This document shows positions 36,558 through 48,021 of a stretch of DNA of 64,000 bases, piece after piece. Below the pieces are notes generated by a model. The model worked only from the letters and a program-made list of their open reading frames with translations. It ran no database searches and was not told the origin of the DNA. The stretch is taken from NCBI GenBank assembly GCA_038093515.1, contig JBBPSI010000093.1, positions 30,110 to 94,109 of the forward strand, given 5' to 3'. The stretch is from Butyriboletus loyo (lineage: Eukaryota > Basidiomycota > Agaricomycetes > Boletales > Boletaceae). The first letter of the stretch is position 1, and the number at the start of each line of letters is the position of its first letter. Both the position numbers and the translations under genes were made by a program.

Positions 36558-39050
36558 ATGACACCACTCCGATACCTGCCCTCTTCGATATCGTTCAGGG
36601 CCCTTGCACCAAGGACGCCATCGGTAGCGACCTCCTCTCGCCCAAGGTCGACGTTGTGGTTCAGAATGGCAAGCACCGCCAACGCCAACGTCGTACGTTC
36701 CCCACGTTTGAATCGAGTTTTGCTCATGCGGGTTGATATGTGGACATTCGTTACTCGTAGTGGGGGCTCAAAGATCCAACGCTAATCAAGACGCAAGGAT
36801 ACATTGACGGAAAATGGGTCGACGCGACCAGGGGCGAGACGATCCTCGTGACAAGTGGGTACCGCTCAATGTTTTCGTCTGCTAACTCAATTATTTTTGG
36901 GGGACGAGCACTTCTCAATGCATGATTCTCGTTCTTATTGCCATTAGACCCTGCGACTGAGGAAGAACTGGGTACGGTCCCTGAGATGGGCCTTGAGGAG
37001 ACCAAAGCTGCGATCGCAGCAGCCGGAAAAGCATTTCAGACGTGGGGAAAGACAACAGCCAAGGTCAGATCTCTTGGGGAGGCAAAGGGAATACGTTGAC
37101 CGGTGCTGACCGAAACCTGCTTCACCGTAACGTAGCACCGACACGACATTCTCATAAAGTTCTTTGGGCTGATGCAAGAACACCACGACGACTTGGCTCG
37201 CATTATCGTGCGTCGTGTTGCATGGTTGGATGTGATTGATGTTTGATATGATGTAGACGTTGGAGAATGGAAAGACGCTGACAGATGCCAAGGTACGCTA
37301 GGCTGTTTACCGTCTCGTGCTTGTGCCTCAATGTGATTTTTTAGGGCGAGAACACGTACAGTGCATCATTCTTGGAGGTGAGTAGCATGTATGCTAATGC
37401 AGGGTACGTCTGAGCTAACTGGGTCGATCTCGTAGTGGTTTGGTGAGCATCTCTGTTTTCTCCACGAGGCAAGTCATGGTGAATGAATTCGTGTCATACA
37501 GCCGGGGAGGCCGTTCGCACATATGGTGGTAAGCACTTCTAGAGTTGCATAGCTTGAACACGTACGTGACCTACTTCGCAGAACACATCCCGTCGACACT
37601 TTCCAATTTACGGAACGTCGTGATCAAGCAACCAGTTGGTGAGTGCAAGCTGTGTTCGTCCTGGTCCGTGGCTGACCGCTTGTCTGATAGGTGTCGTGTA
37701 GGTGTTGTCCCACCGTTTCACGTCGGAGGCGCTTTATTGTTATGGCAGGTCGATCCTTACACCGTGGAACTTCCCGTCTGCGATGATCGTCCGGAAGCTT
37801 GGGGCGGTACTCGCCGCAGGCTGTACGGCGGTCATCAAGCCGCCACCTGAGACACCTTTCTCTGCGCTCGTGCTGGCCGAAGTAAGTAGTCTGTCTCGAA
37901 CGTTTTGCATGGCCATTACATATCCATTTATGTAGCTCTCTCGACGTGCGGGTGTACCTGACGGAGTCATCAACATGGTCACGACCCAAAAGAACGTCCA
38001 AGAGGTTGGTCGCGAGATGTGCGAAAGCAAGGTCGTTCGAAAGGTCTCGTTTACGGGTTCAACGGCCGTTGCCAGGTCGTTGTATAGCATGTCCGCTTCG
38101 ACGCTGAAAAAGTGCGCTTCTCTTTTCTTGTTTCTTTTGTTCGTAGGCTTGTACTTATTTAACGGGAAGGATGTCGATAGAAGCGGGCGGCAACGCTCCG
38201 TTCATTGTCTTTGACGATGCCGACATTGAAAAGGCCGTTGAAGGTAGTACTTATACCTCTCGTGGAGCTCGAGTCTGTTCGTTTATGGCGCTCCATCCAG
38301 GTGCCATACTATGCAAATTCCGCGCGTCGGGGCAGACATGTGTCTGTGCCAACCGTATCTACGTCCAATCGTCTGTCTATGCCGACTTTGCTTCTCGACT
38401 CGCCGAAAAAGTAGCTGCATTCAAAATCGGGAACGGACTTGACGAGGCGACGTACGTCCATTCCTGCTCAACGCCAATGTGCTAGACCATGATATTATGC
38501 GCGCACAGGACACACGGTCCGCTCATCCACGACCGCGCCGTCTCCAAGGTCGTACGACACGTCGAGGACGCCGTCGCTCTCGGTGCCAGTGTTCTTGTCG
38601 GGGGGCATACTCCCGCAGAAGCCAAAGGCACCGGTTCCTTCTACCCCCCCACCGTCCTCTCTGACGTCCCGCCCACCGCCCTTCTCACGCGCGAAGAAAC
38701 GTTTGGACCTGTCGCCGCCCTCATTAAATTCGACACCGAGGAGCAAGTTATCGCGATGGCCAACGAGGCCGATGCTGGGTTGGCGGGGTATTTCTTCAGT
38801 CGGGACGTGGGACGCGTGTGGCGGGTTGCGGAGGCGCTCGAGGTGGGGATGGTGGGGACGAACACGGGGTTGATCAGTCATGCGAGTATACCGTTTGGAG
38901 GTGTGAAGCAGAGTGGAGTCGGTGAGTCTTGGGTGTATTTATGCGTATTTTTTGGACACGACGTTTATGGGTGTTTTTATAGGACGAGAAGGGGGACATG
39001 GGATCGAAGAGTATTTGAACCAAAAACTGATCGCGTTTGGTGGACTTTGA
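36558..39050 (+). CDS. Succinate-semialdehyde dehydrogenase (mitochondrial-type)
   Basis: An NAD(P)+-dependent aldehyde dehydrogenase of the GABA shunt, turning succinate semialdehyde into succinate. The N-terminus ([20 protein letters not shown], many Arg and Ser, no acids) looks like a mitochondrial presequence, with a second Met in [10 protein letters not shown] that could give a cytosolic form. Across about ten short introns come [45 protein letters not shown], the general base in [17 protein letters not shown], and the nucleophile in [15 protein letters not shown]. The Cys-Val-Cys pair is the family's redox switch. The end has [29 protein letters not shown] and [12 protein letters not shown] before TGA 39048-39050. 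All catalytic residues seem present. Confidence 0.92.
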
Positions 39051-39210
39051 TTCAGAGCTAGTTGTGAGATAGGTGGGAAGTCGTGTGTGTTCCCGTTCAC
39101 GTTGTCATCGTTCACACTCTGTGCTTTCTTGCTATTTGTTTTTCTCGTTGCTCTCGAATGTATAACTATAGAACAGTACGACGCTTCATTCGGATTTGGA
39201 GTCATTCCAA

Positions 39211-40583
39211 CTACATTTTGGCCCCGACCCGTTCCCCTTCCTCCACGACAGGATTCACGAGCGTCCCGATGCCATGCCCAATCCAAACCCGACAGTCATC
39301 GTCATGTCGGAGCACGACGGCGGGCTTGCGCGCGAACCCGACGCCGGCGGGTGTTCCAGTGAGGATGATCGAGCCGGGTTCGAGGGTGGTAGCCTGGGAG
39401 AGAAATGCGATCGTTTGGCGGACGTTGAAAATTTGGTCTCTGTTCAGCAGAGGGAAACACGGAACATGTACATAGACGAAAGAGAGAGATGGGGAAATCG
39501 GGCTCAGAAACGCGAGACAATGCAGAGAGGAAAAGGACGTACTTGGTGTTACCGTCCTGGACCGTCTTGCCGTTGAGCGTACACGTGAGAGGAAGTACCT
39601 GTGGATCAGGGATGGCGTTGTTGGAGACGAGGCAGGGTCCGAGGGGGGTGGTGTTGTCTGTGAAAGAATTGAGCGAGCGTACACACGTGCAGGTGATCAA
39701 CCGACTCACCGAACCCCTTGGAAAAGCCCCACTGCGAGGTCGTCAACTGGTGCTTACGGAAGGAAACCTGCACCCAGGACGAAGGTGATCAACACACATA
39801 AAAATAGACATCTCGGAACGGAAAAAGGTTAAAACCGTGGAATGTGGAAGACACGCACGTCGTTGGCAGCAGTATATCCGAGAACGTAATCGAGCGCCTC
39901 AGCCTCGGACACGTTCTTGGCCGTCTTTCCGATGACGATGGTCAACTCGACTTCATAGTCGGAGAGATGTACGTCGACTGGCTGGGCGACTTTGGGTATG
40001 TAGATCGGCGCATTCGGTCCGATCATGGATGAGAGGGGTTTATAGAACAAAATCGGCGCGCTGGGGTGAATAATCACCAGAAAATGTCCCCCACAGCCAT
40101 GGAACGACAAACGAATGCACTCACGCAGGCATTGCCATCTTAGCCTCAGCCTACACGGTTTAACTTGAGAGTGAGAGAAATATAGAGAGTAAGAAAAGGA
40201 CACACAGCATGGTCAGAATAGTTGAGGCCCAGGCATCGGACGATCTTGAGTTCCTCGCGCGAGAGGGGGGTGAGGAGCTCTTTGACGGTAAGAACCGTGT
40301 TGGTGACCTGTGCGGCGGGGTCGAGTGCCGAGCCGACGATTTCGTAGGCTTTGATGGTTTGCTTGTTCCATGCGGCAAGACCGACTGTGGGGGAATATGA
40401 GTGAGGATCGGGTGAGAAAGCAAAGCAACTTGCCGTCAAGCTTGGGGTCGACGGGCTGGCCGATGTGCACCTCATATGTCTCGGCGGCGACGAAACGAAT
40501 AAGACGCGTCCATTGCTGCGGTTGTTTATGAGTACGCAACGAGTGTTCGATTCAAAGGGACGTACGGTTCGAATGGGTGCCAT
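39211..40583 (-). CDS. Fumarylacetoacetate hydrolase family protein (FAHD2-like)
   Basis: A metal-dependent enzyme of the FAH superfamily. It starts MAPIRT and continues across an intron into QWTRLIRFVAAETYEVHIGQ. Later exons give VGLAAWNKQTIKAYEIVGSA, then SREELKIVRCLGLNYSDHA (the conserved GLNY.DH motif, with the catalytic His), FYKPLSSMIGPNAPI, the metal-site DYEVELTIVIGKTAKNV, VLGYTAANDV, then TTSQWGFSKGFD, GPCLVS, NGKTVQDGNT and LEPGSIILTGTPAGVGF. The Glu pair in DYEVEL and the Asp in NDV should bind the metal. Family members act on acylpyruvate or oxaloacetate-like compounds; the substrate here is not shown. It converges on the succinate-semialdehyde dehydrogenase gene with 160 bases between stops. 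Confidence 0.88.
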
Positions 40584-40759
40584 GGTGGTGGTTGGTGGTG
40601 GTTTGGATACTGCATTGAAAAGGAGATTGAGGTGATCTTAAGTAGTATGTGCTCGACCTTGTCGGGCGACCCCGTACTCCCACATATGATCACGTGGATA
40701 CAACGGAATCTTATTTTTGGAAATGGATGCACCGTGTTGGTTGTGTTTCATCACCCACC

Positions 40760-42296
40760 ATGTCCATGAAAAACACCATCCAGGACGCCCTCGACGACGT
40801 GCGCATCCAAATCGTCTTCTTGCAGTGAGAACGGGCACGCTGAGATGCACCCCACCAGATCAGCTCTCCAAGCGCGTCGTCTAACCGTCGATCACGAGCG
40901 CTCGCTGTATTGGAGCAGCAACTCGCACTAGCATGTGCACCCGATGTCGAAGATGATACGATGCGTCATTTTCTAGAGCTTCAAGACACGTTCGAATGCA
41001 ACAGTAAGGGGCACGCGTTCGCAGCTAATGGACCTTTGTTGAACGTGGTAGCTCAGTTCCCTCGAGGACGTTTTCTTGGGTACAGATGGCAGCGCCGCGT
41101 GTAGAGGCGTTGGCTGGCAAGGCCTCGAGTGATAGTATGTCAGATCAATATGCGATCCATCCTCGATGTTGACTGAGCGACGTAGAAGATCGAGAGACGG
41201 AACTGAACGCGATTTGCTCCCAGTTGTACCAATTGTTCTCGGTGATACAGGGTATCGCCTTGCATCACACAACCAGTAAGATATACCTTGGTCGCCGGTA
41301 TCCTTTGGAGGTACGACACTGCGATGGATGTTCGTGCTTGTGCTGAGCCGCATTATAGATTCTAGTAGCGCTCTTGACGACCTCACGACATACATCCATG
41401 ATCACACCATCATGCGTTGATAGCTCGGTTGCGGGCCTGTCGTCGGGCAAGACATCTTCGGTCGCCCACCTTTCGTCCGCTGTCCTGGACACCTTACTTT
41501 GCGTGCTTGTTGACTCGTCGGCTGCACTGCGCACGTTTGAAGACGTCAACGGCGTGCAGGCTGTCGTAAAGTTATTAAAAAGAGCAGGGACGCCACGAGA
41601 AGTGAGGTAAGGGATCGCAATTAATAGGGACAGAGCGATGCTCATATCGATCCCAGGATGAAGTGCCTCGAGTTCCTGTACTTTTACTTGATGGATGAGA
41701 CCACGCACGATGTGGGTGGCGGATCCTCGTTAGGATCGCAATCGACCCCAAGTACGCCGGTGACGACACAGGTGCACGCGTCGACGCGACTCGCGGGACC
41801 AAAGATGTTTGCACGGCCAGCATCGGGTACATCAAGTTCGTCGCTTGGTTCGTTTGGCTGGTCGTCGTCGTCATCCAAGTCTGCCTTTTCTGTGGCGACG
41901 GACTCGAGCCAGAGCAGTGTGCAGAGTGTGCGAACTCCATCGCCCGTGAAAAAGTCGTACTCGACCCCTGTGAATATGCCAGAACCCCACACACCGCCGA
42001 GTTCGCCGCCCCCTGTTCGCGAAAGGGGGAAAAAGACACCGAGAACGATTTCGACACGATCAATGATGATGCTTCGGAAAGATGTCGATTACGAGCCACA
42101 GAGTCCAAAGAAGGTGTCCGGACCGCAGGTGTACGTACCCGAGGACTTTTCGACGCCACGATCATGTGAGAAGGGGACGGAGGAGGAGCGGGTGCGAACG
42201 ACGGAAGAAAAGAAGGAGATATTGGGCACGCTGCTCGGCAATGTGGACGCGTTGGTGGAGGGGGTGCGAAGGGCTGGGATCTGGGGACTGAGCTAG
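40760..42296 (+). CDS. SIN-pathway Cdc14-type protein
   Basis: A member of the cell-division Cdc14 family of the septation initiation network (not the phosphatase Cdc14), which in fission yeast partners the kinase Sid1. It starts MSMKNTIQDALDD. Later exons give RRSRALAVLEQQLALACAPD, DDTMRHFLELQDTFECN, PSRTFSWVQMAAPRVEALAG, ETELNAICSQLYQLFSVIQG, IYLGRRYPLE, ILVALLTTSRHTS, LDTLLCVLVDSSAALRTFED, VNGVQAVVKLLKRAGTPREV and the family core MKCLEFLYFYLMDET. The repeats look Armadillo-like. The last third is Ser/Pro/Thr-rich, ending with RKDVDYEPQSPKK and KKEILGTLLGNVDALVEGVR. The first splice (exon 1 donor) is the least certain. The role in septation is inferred from family. Confidence 0.85.
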
Positions 42297-42441
42297 TCAG
42301 AAAGGGGGATCCGGATGATGGACCAATCGGATCAGAGGATACATAGTGCTTAGTCAATCGCGTATTTTACACAGCATAGTCAAGTTCGTTTTATAATATT
42401 TACCGAGTGAACCCCTCTTTGTCCTGTCCCCCATCGTCCCC

Positions 42442-43426
42442 ATGAAGTATTCCCCCTTCGATCGGTCTGCCTCTGTCGCAACCGCCTCCATCGGCGCCAT
42501 CTCCAATATCGCACTCGCCGTCTACCTCGTTGACGTGTGGAGATCCCTCGCATGGGAACCGGGGAGTGAGTGGGAGGGCTTGCGGTTCTCCCTCTCTAGA
42601 GACGGGGCGAGGCTCATTTGCGGTCTCTTCTCCGCCTACTTCACGGCTGCTTCTGCCATTTGCGTATTCGGCGTGATGGGTATCAGCAAGGTACTTTCCT
42701 TTCCTTGCGCACTTGCCCTCGTGACACGCCCCATAGTGCATACCTTCGTTTGTCCGCATTTACCGCAGCTATGTCGTTGGGGACTTTGCCTTTTGTACGC
42801 TCTTTGCCGTCTTGGCATGTTCCGCAGCCGTAGACCCCGCTGCACGGGCTCAAGTGTGCGAACTGCTATCAAGACAGCCTGACCTGCTGAGGGATGTCAT
42901 CGACCTTGGCCTCACGCTCGAGAATTGCGAGCAGTGGTTTGAACGTGGTCTCATGGCTTTCATGGCCGTGTTCCTTCTCCGCACTGTCGTCCGCGTACGT
43001 ACCTATTTCACGTCTAGCGATCTGATTGCCCATCGTCATTGCGTCTAGATACATTTCATTTTTGCACTCTCGCGTTTCTACGCTCGCCTCGTATCAGGTC
43101 ACCGCTGCGATGCGTCGTGTTCGCACGACGACGACAACGTGACATCGCTCGAGCGTATATATATCCTCCCACATCCATCCATTGACCGAGACGAGAAACG
43201 TGTATCTGCCAACGAGGCCTCCATGCAGTTGCCTATCTACGCACCCGTGCCGTTGGCACAGGTTTCTCCACAGATTGTTCATCAATTGCGTGCGACGGCG
43301 ACGGAAGCTTGGATAAGCCGTGTCCCGTTGCCATACGATGGAGTAGGTCGCGAGGGCGGAAATGAAGGCGCATTGCGGCCTTCATCTAGCGTCGGACTTA
43401 TTCACCTCGAAGACAAGAGCTGTTGA
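42442..43426 (+). CDS. Multi-pass membrane protein of unknown function
   Basis: Three or four exons encode a protein of about 280 residues. It starts MKYSPFDRSASVATASIGAI with four likely transmembrane helices: ISNIALAVYLVDVWRS, GLFSAYFTAASAICVFGVMG, VGDFAFCTLFAVLACSAAV and GLMAFMAVFLLRTVVRIHFI. A soluble segment between helices 3 and 4 carries QVCELLSRQPDLLRD and LGLTLENCEQWFE, with Cys residues that could pair, somewhat like the large loop of tetraspanins. After the last helix comes a polar tail with HRCDASCSHDDDN, QLPIYAPVPLAQVS and GLIHLEDKSC. I do not assign a family. A tetraspanin-like or small fungal channel-like protein is possible. The start follows a short promoter 145 bases after the Cdc14 stop. 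Confidence 0.75.
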
Positions 43427-45152
43427 CAGCTTTTCATTATTCCGTTTTCATCTGTTCGGGTCGTTGCTCGGCCTTTCCTTTGTGGGACAAGGGTATGGAG
43501 CGCGAAGCGTTCGGTCGACTCTTATTTAGTTCATGACTAGTTGCACGGGTCGCTCACCATCGTATGTATGATAACCACAATCTTTTTCCATTTTGTATTT
43601 TACAGTGTGGTCTGATAATTTGCTTGCCCATTTCTGGGAGCGACGAAACCCTGAGTCCACGTGACCAATCTGATTATAGCATGTTCGTAAGATTGAGTTC
43701 AACAAGGATGGATGACACGGCCATCAGATGTCGGGGAGGACGGCCGAGTGTTTCGCAGTGTGAAATGACTTTGCGTTTTACGGCTAGGGACGGCGCAATA
43801 TGAGCGCTGCAAGTACCCGGTCAGGCTTAGTACGACGACCTACGCGTTCCTGATATGACCCAAATGATGACAGTATCGAGAAGCTAGATCAGTAATAGCG
43901 ATAGTGTCATTTGTCCAATAAACCCCAAACCGAGCAGAACCTGGACCTAGCTTATAAGCTGCCGTGAGTAATGCGGCAATGCATACGCGTCCATCCGATC
44001 CGATGGCGTACAATAAGCCGATATGACATCCGGTGTCATGTCAAGGTGTGATCAACGTCAACTTGTCTCACTGGCTAGCCAGAAAAAAGGGACTTGCGTT
44101 GAGCTTTACCCCCTCGGCTGCGAGACGGACGATATGTAATAAGGATGTCGTTCCTCTCGTATTTCACGTGGATCGTATTCAGAGTCAGCAATGGCATCTC
44201 GGACGCGAACAACGATCGGAGTGTCTTGTATGTAGCATCGAATAGGACCCTGCTTGGAGTGGCGGGATCGGCGATTCGGGTACCTCCGGGCTGTTTCAGC
44301 CCCCAGCTGCGGCCATGGAGTCGTCGTAAGCTCTACGGACTCGGGCACCGACGGGCCAAACATACGTGACGGTAACCCACGGTTGGTGGTGGTATCTGTT
44401 GCCACTCCCGAGCCACACTCCACATTGCACTCACTTGGTCGTCGAAATGGATTTATGGGGTGATGGAGTGGCCTTTCCCCTCTGTGAACGACACGACGCC
44501 AGGGCCAACCGGCATGGTTTTTTTTTCTCCTTTCCGACCATGTTCGAATCGGACGACGTCCTTGACGGAGCGACGGGCCCCGAAGAACGTGGGGAAGAGG
44601 GAACAGATGATCCCTCGAACCCCAGCTAGAAATCGGGGAGTGGATTGGACTGTGAATATACAAAGTCGAGTCTGCACAAGTCCATTGATGGATCTCTGCA
44701 AAGAACGAGGAAGGAAGACCCTTGTAAGATCTGGACTTTCGATTTAACGCGGATGGTACGGCTGCATTGCAACCAGAGAGCAAAACTTTAGTAGCCAAAG
44801 ACCGAAAGCTGCACGTCGGTCGACATGACGTCGGAAAGGATACGAGCCTGGGTGAGCAGAATTAGTGATGGTAACGGTCTACTTCTCAACTCGGCTTCGC
44901 GCACGATGTACTATGCGGTTCCGGGGTAGCTTCGTGACCTTTTGCACCCCCACTCGACAGGATTTATGGCAAAGACCATAGGATTATGATTGCGATGGCA
45001 CTTTGATGAGTGGTTAGCTCGATTGCTGAGCGCTTGAGCAACAGGCACGGGTCATTGAATCGATCAGCAGCCGGCCCTATCCCGGCCAACTGCTGTCACC
45101 TTACCGTCACCTCGCCACCTCCAACTGCCGAACTAGAGAATAAAAAGGAGAG
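43427..45152. other. Gene-poor stretch
   Basis: A 230-codon minus-strand frame (44106-44798) and an overlapping 82-codon frame (44453-44701) exist but show no conserved motif, so I do not call a gene. The sequence just before 45153 should hold the promoter of the dioxygenase gene. Confidence 0.45.
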
Positions 45153-47352
45153 ATGGCACAGGTCCGCCCACGCCCATCATCGCCGACAGTCGACGAAACA
45201 CACCACAAAAGGCCCAAAACGAGCCATGCCCCAGACGACACCGACACGGACTCGGGCGTCGTCGCGCATTTCGCGGCCAGTCTCTTCGATCCGTCCAACG
45301 TCGAGCAACTTCGCACCAGCTATGCAGATAGCACACCGTTCAAGCACGTCGTCGTCGACACGCTCTTCCGCGACGACCTTTTGCGGAGCGTCAAAGACGA
45401 GTGCATCGAGCACCTCAGCTTTACGGAGAAGGAGACGGACATTTACAAGGTATGGCGTGTCCCTCCGATCAGACGACCCATCCGCCCTCTCATCCGCTCG
45501 CTGGCCAGGTAAACCAAACAGGCGACCTCGCCTCCCTTTCATACCTCTCCGACGAACAACGCGCGCTCTTCCCGAACCTTCTCGTGCTCCGTGATGCCCT
45601 CTACTCCTCCAACTTCCGTGCCTTTCTTCAGGCCGTCACGGGCTGCGGTCCACTCTCGGGCACGATGCAAGACATGTCCGTCAATTCGTACACCCGTGGT
45701 TGTCACCTCCTCAACCACGACGACGTGATCGGCACGCGCCGGGTATCATATATCCTCTACATGCCCCTCCCGTGCGACAAACCATGGCGTACCGAGTACG
45801 GTGGCGCACTCGAGCTCTATCCCGTCCGAGAGCGCGGGGCAGTCCCCGAGCCCGAAGTCGTCCCTGTCAAGGCGATCCCTCCCAGCTGGAACCAATTCGT
45901 CTTCTTCGAGGTACAGCCGGGAAAGAGTTTCCATTCGGTCGAGGAAGTTGTCGTAGACGAGGAGGGGCACGCACGACTGAGCATCAGCGGTTGGTTCCAC
46001 GCTGCGCAGCTTGGCGAGGACGGGTACCTCGCCGATGAGACGACCGCCCTGCAAGAAGCAAGTTCGCGCGAGCAACTCGTACGTCTCCTTACTCTCCTGA
46101 GATGCAATCACATGTATATACACGTCCTCCCTACAGACGTCGAGTTCCAATGTGAGCACGTGCGTTGGCAAGTTTACACAGTACGACGATACCAGCGACG
46201 ACACTGAGCCACCTCACCCGGACATCCCCCTCTCGTTCGCACACACGTCGTTCCTCATGAGGTACCTTAACCCGGCGTACCTGCAACTCCGCACGATGAA
46301 GACAATCATGGCCAAGTTCGTCAACGAGTCAAACCTACAACTGCGAGACTTTCTCGTTATTGGGCTCGCGGCCGCCCTGGAGAAAGGGCTGAGCGAGGCA
46401 GACGTGACCGATGGGTTGGACGGAACGTCGCGCGGGGGTAAGATACTGAGTCACGGGCTCGGTGTGCCTCCTTCCTCAGTGGCGTCAACATGGACCGTCA
46501 AAGGACCCCCTCACAAATGGCGTTATTGCACGCTCGCGCAGGAACACGACGTGAGCGCGTCGTCATCATCGTCCACGACAGCACGTGCGAAAGCAGAGAG
46601 TATTCTGTGCGAGCTCCAGGACACACTCTTCCCGAGCACAGCGTTCCGCGCGTGGCTGACCATCGTGACCAAGTTGATCCCACTGAGCTGTGCGGTCGAA
46701 GCGAGGCGGTTTAGACCCGGGTTGGATTACACGCTCGCCACGAGCGACGAGGGGGAGTCGCGGCTCGACATCGTGCTCGGGCTAACTCCGCAAGTGCAAC
46801 CAAAAGAGACTGAAATCGAAGACGGAATCCGTCATGGCAAGGCGAAGGCGAAAGCAAGCGAGAATGAGGACGGGGAGGGGGAGGGGGACGGGGACGGGGA
46901 CGAGGGCCAACCCACGGGGTGGCAGGCTGGAGAGTGGGGCGGCTGGGAGGTATGCATGCTTTCCTTCTGGTTTTTGTGAGAGGTGCTCCATATCCTGTTA
47001 GTGTTACATGGCCCCACACGACGAGGAAGACGATCCGGCTGTGTATCGTTCTGGGTCAAGCAAGAAATCGCAGACAAAGGAACGTCCTCAATCGAGCGGT
47101 GCGTCCGCTTCTAACAATGTCGATGACGACGTGGACGAAGACGAGGAGGACGAGGACGGCACTCTCTTGACTTGGCAACCACACTTTAACTGCTTGCTCC
47201 TCGTTTTGCGAGACGAAGGCGTGCTGCGGTTCGTCAAGTACGTCTCTGCTGCCGCTCCGGGTTCCAGATGGGACATCTGTAGCGAGTTCGAAGTCGGTAT
47301 GGTCGACGACGACGACGATGACGATGACGACGAAGGAGAACCAGAACCTTGA
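45153..47352 (+). CDS. Ofd1/Tpa1-type prolyl dioxygenase
   Basis: A 2-oxoglutarate/Fe(II) dioxygenase that hydroxylates a proline of ribosomal protein uS12 and, in yeasts, links oxygen to gene control and translation termination. The start gives MAQVRPRPSSPT with KRPKTSH, a possible nuclear signal. Then FKHVVVDTLFRDDLLRSVKD, LSFTEKETDIYK and, after an intron, FRAFLQAVTGCGPLSGTMQD followed by SVNSYTRGCHLLNHDDVIGT, which carries the iron-binding H-x-D (HDD). GGALELYP, NQFVFFEVQPGKSFHSVEEV (distal His) and RLSISGWFH (2-oxoglutarate Arg) follow. The C-terminal half is a second, degenerate double-stranded beta helix as in Tpa1 (YLNPAYLQLRTMKTIMAKFV, CELQDTLFPSTAFRAWL, WQPHFNCLLLVLRDEGVLRF). Two acidic runs occur near 46865 and 47310, the latter a GAC repeat. 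Confidence 0.9.
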
Positions 47353-48021
47353 TCTTGACCTTGACCTTGACCTCTCACCAAAGCTGGAAGAAAAAAAACA
47401 GTGGGTCTCTCACTTCTGGATGTAAATCGCATGTATGTACGGTGCGGGGATACACTGTACGCTCGATCGATCCACCGAACAAGCCATCTTCTGCCTTGGA
47501 GTTTCCCTCTATGCGTCGTCGAAGACTTTCGTGGCCTGAGAGAAAGAGAGGTAAACACACTTTACTAAGAATTCAACGTACGTGCAGAAGATTGGAGTCG
47601 AATGTGAGCCGTGACGCATGAGGGCGGGTACCAACACCTCACAGCGAATAACACATGAGCCTCGCAGTTCGACGTTGAGGCCTTGAGGCGTCGAGTAGAG
47701 TGACAGGATCATATAAAAAATGGTATAGTCCTAGTACTTTTTGAACATGGGACATGCTGAGATGAGTAGATCTACGAGATTCAGACGCCAGTGTCGACTG
47801 TTGAGGCCTCTGAGGGAGTGGCGGGCGGGTGCAAATGCGAGGACCTCGAGGACGAGTTGTGGTTGTACGAGGACGTTGTGGTGCAAAGGAAGCAAAGAAA
47901 ACGCTGCGCCACAACGCCTCAGTCACGCCTAGTCTTGCGGCGTAGACCTCGTTCGATACGTACGGCCGGCCCCTCGTTCCTCGGCCTTACGTAGAATGCG
48001 ATCTCCCCGCTCCGTCCCGTC
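47353..48021. other. Intergenic, convergent 3' ends
   Basis: Short open frames on both strands near 47640-47930 lack conserved features. Nothing else seen. Confidence 0.45.

Noticed and set aside
36320..36727. 135-codon antisense frame over the IMPACT 3' end and the dehydrogenase 5' end
   Set aside because: It is a shadow of two genes on the other strand, with no motif of its own.
44106..44798. 230-codon minus-strand frame
   Set aside because: No conserved motif, and an overlapping frame on the same strand is equally protein-like; not enough to call a gene.
45000..45080. tRNA-like stretch with GAGTGGTTAGCTCG
   Set aside because: It resembles a D arm, but no proper T arm (GGTTCGAATCC type) or acceptor pairing follows.
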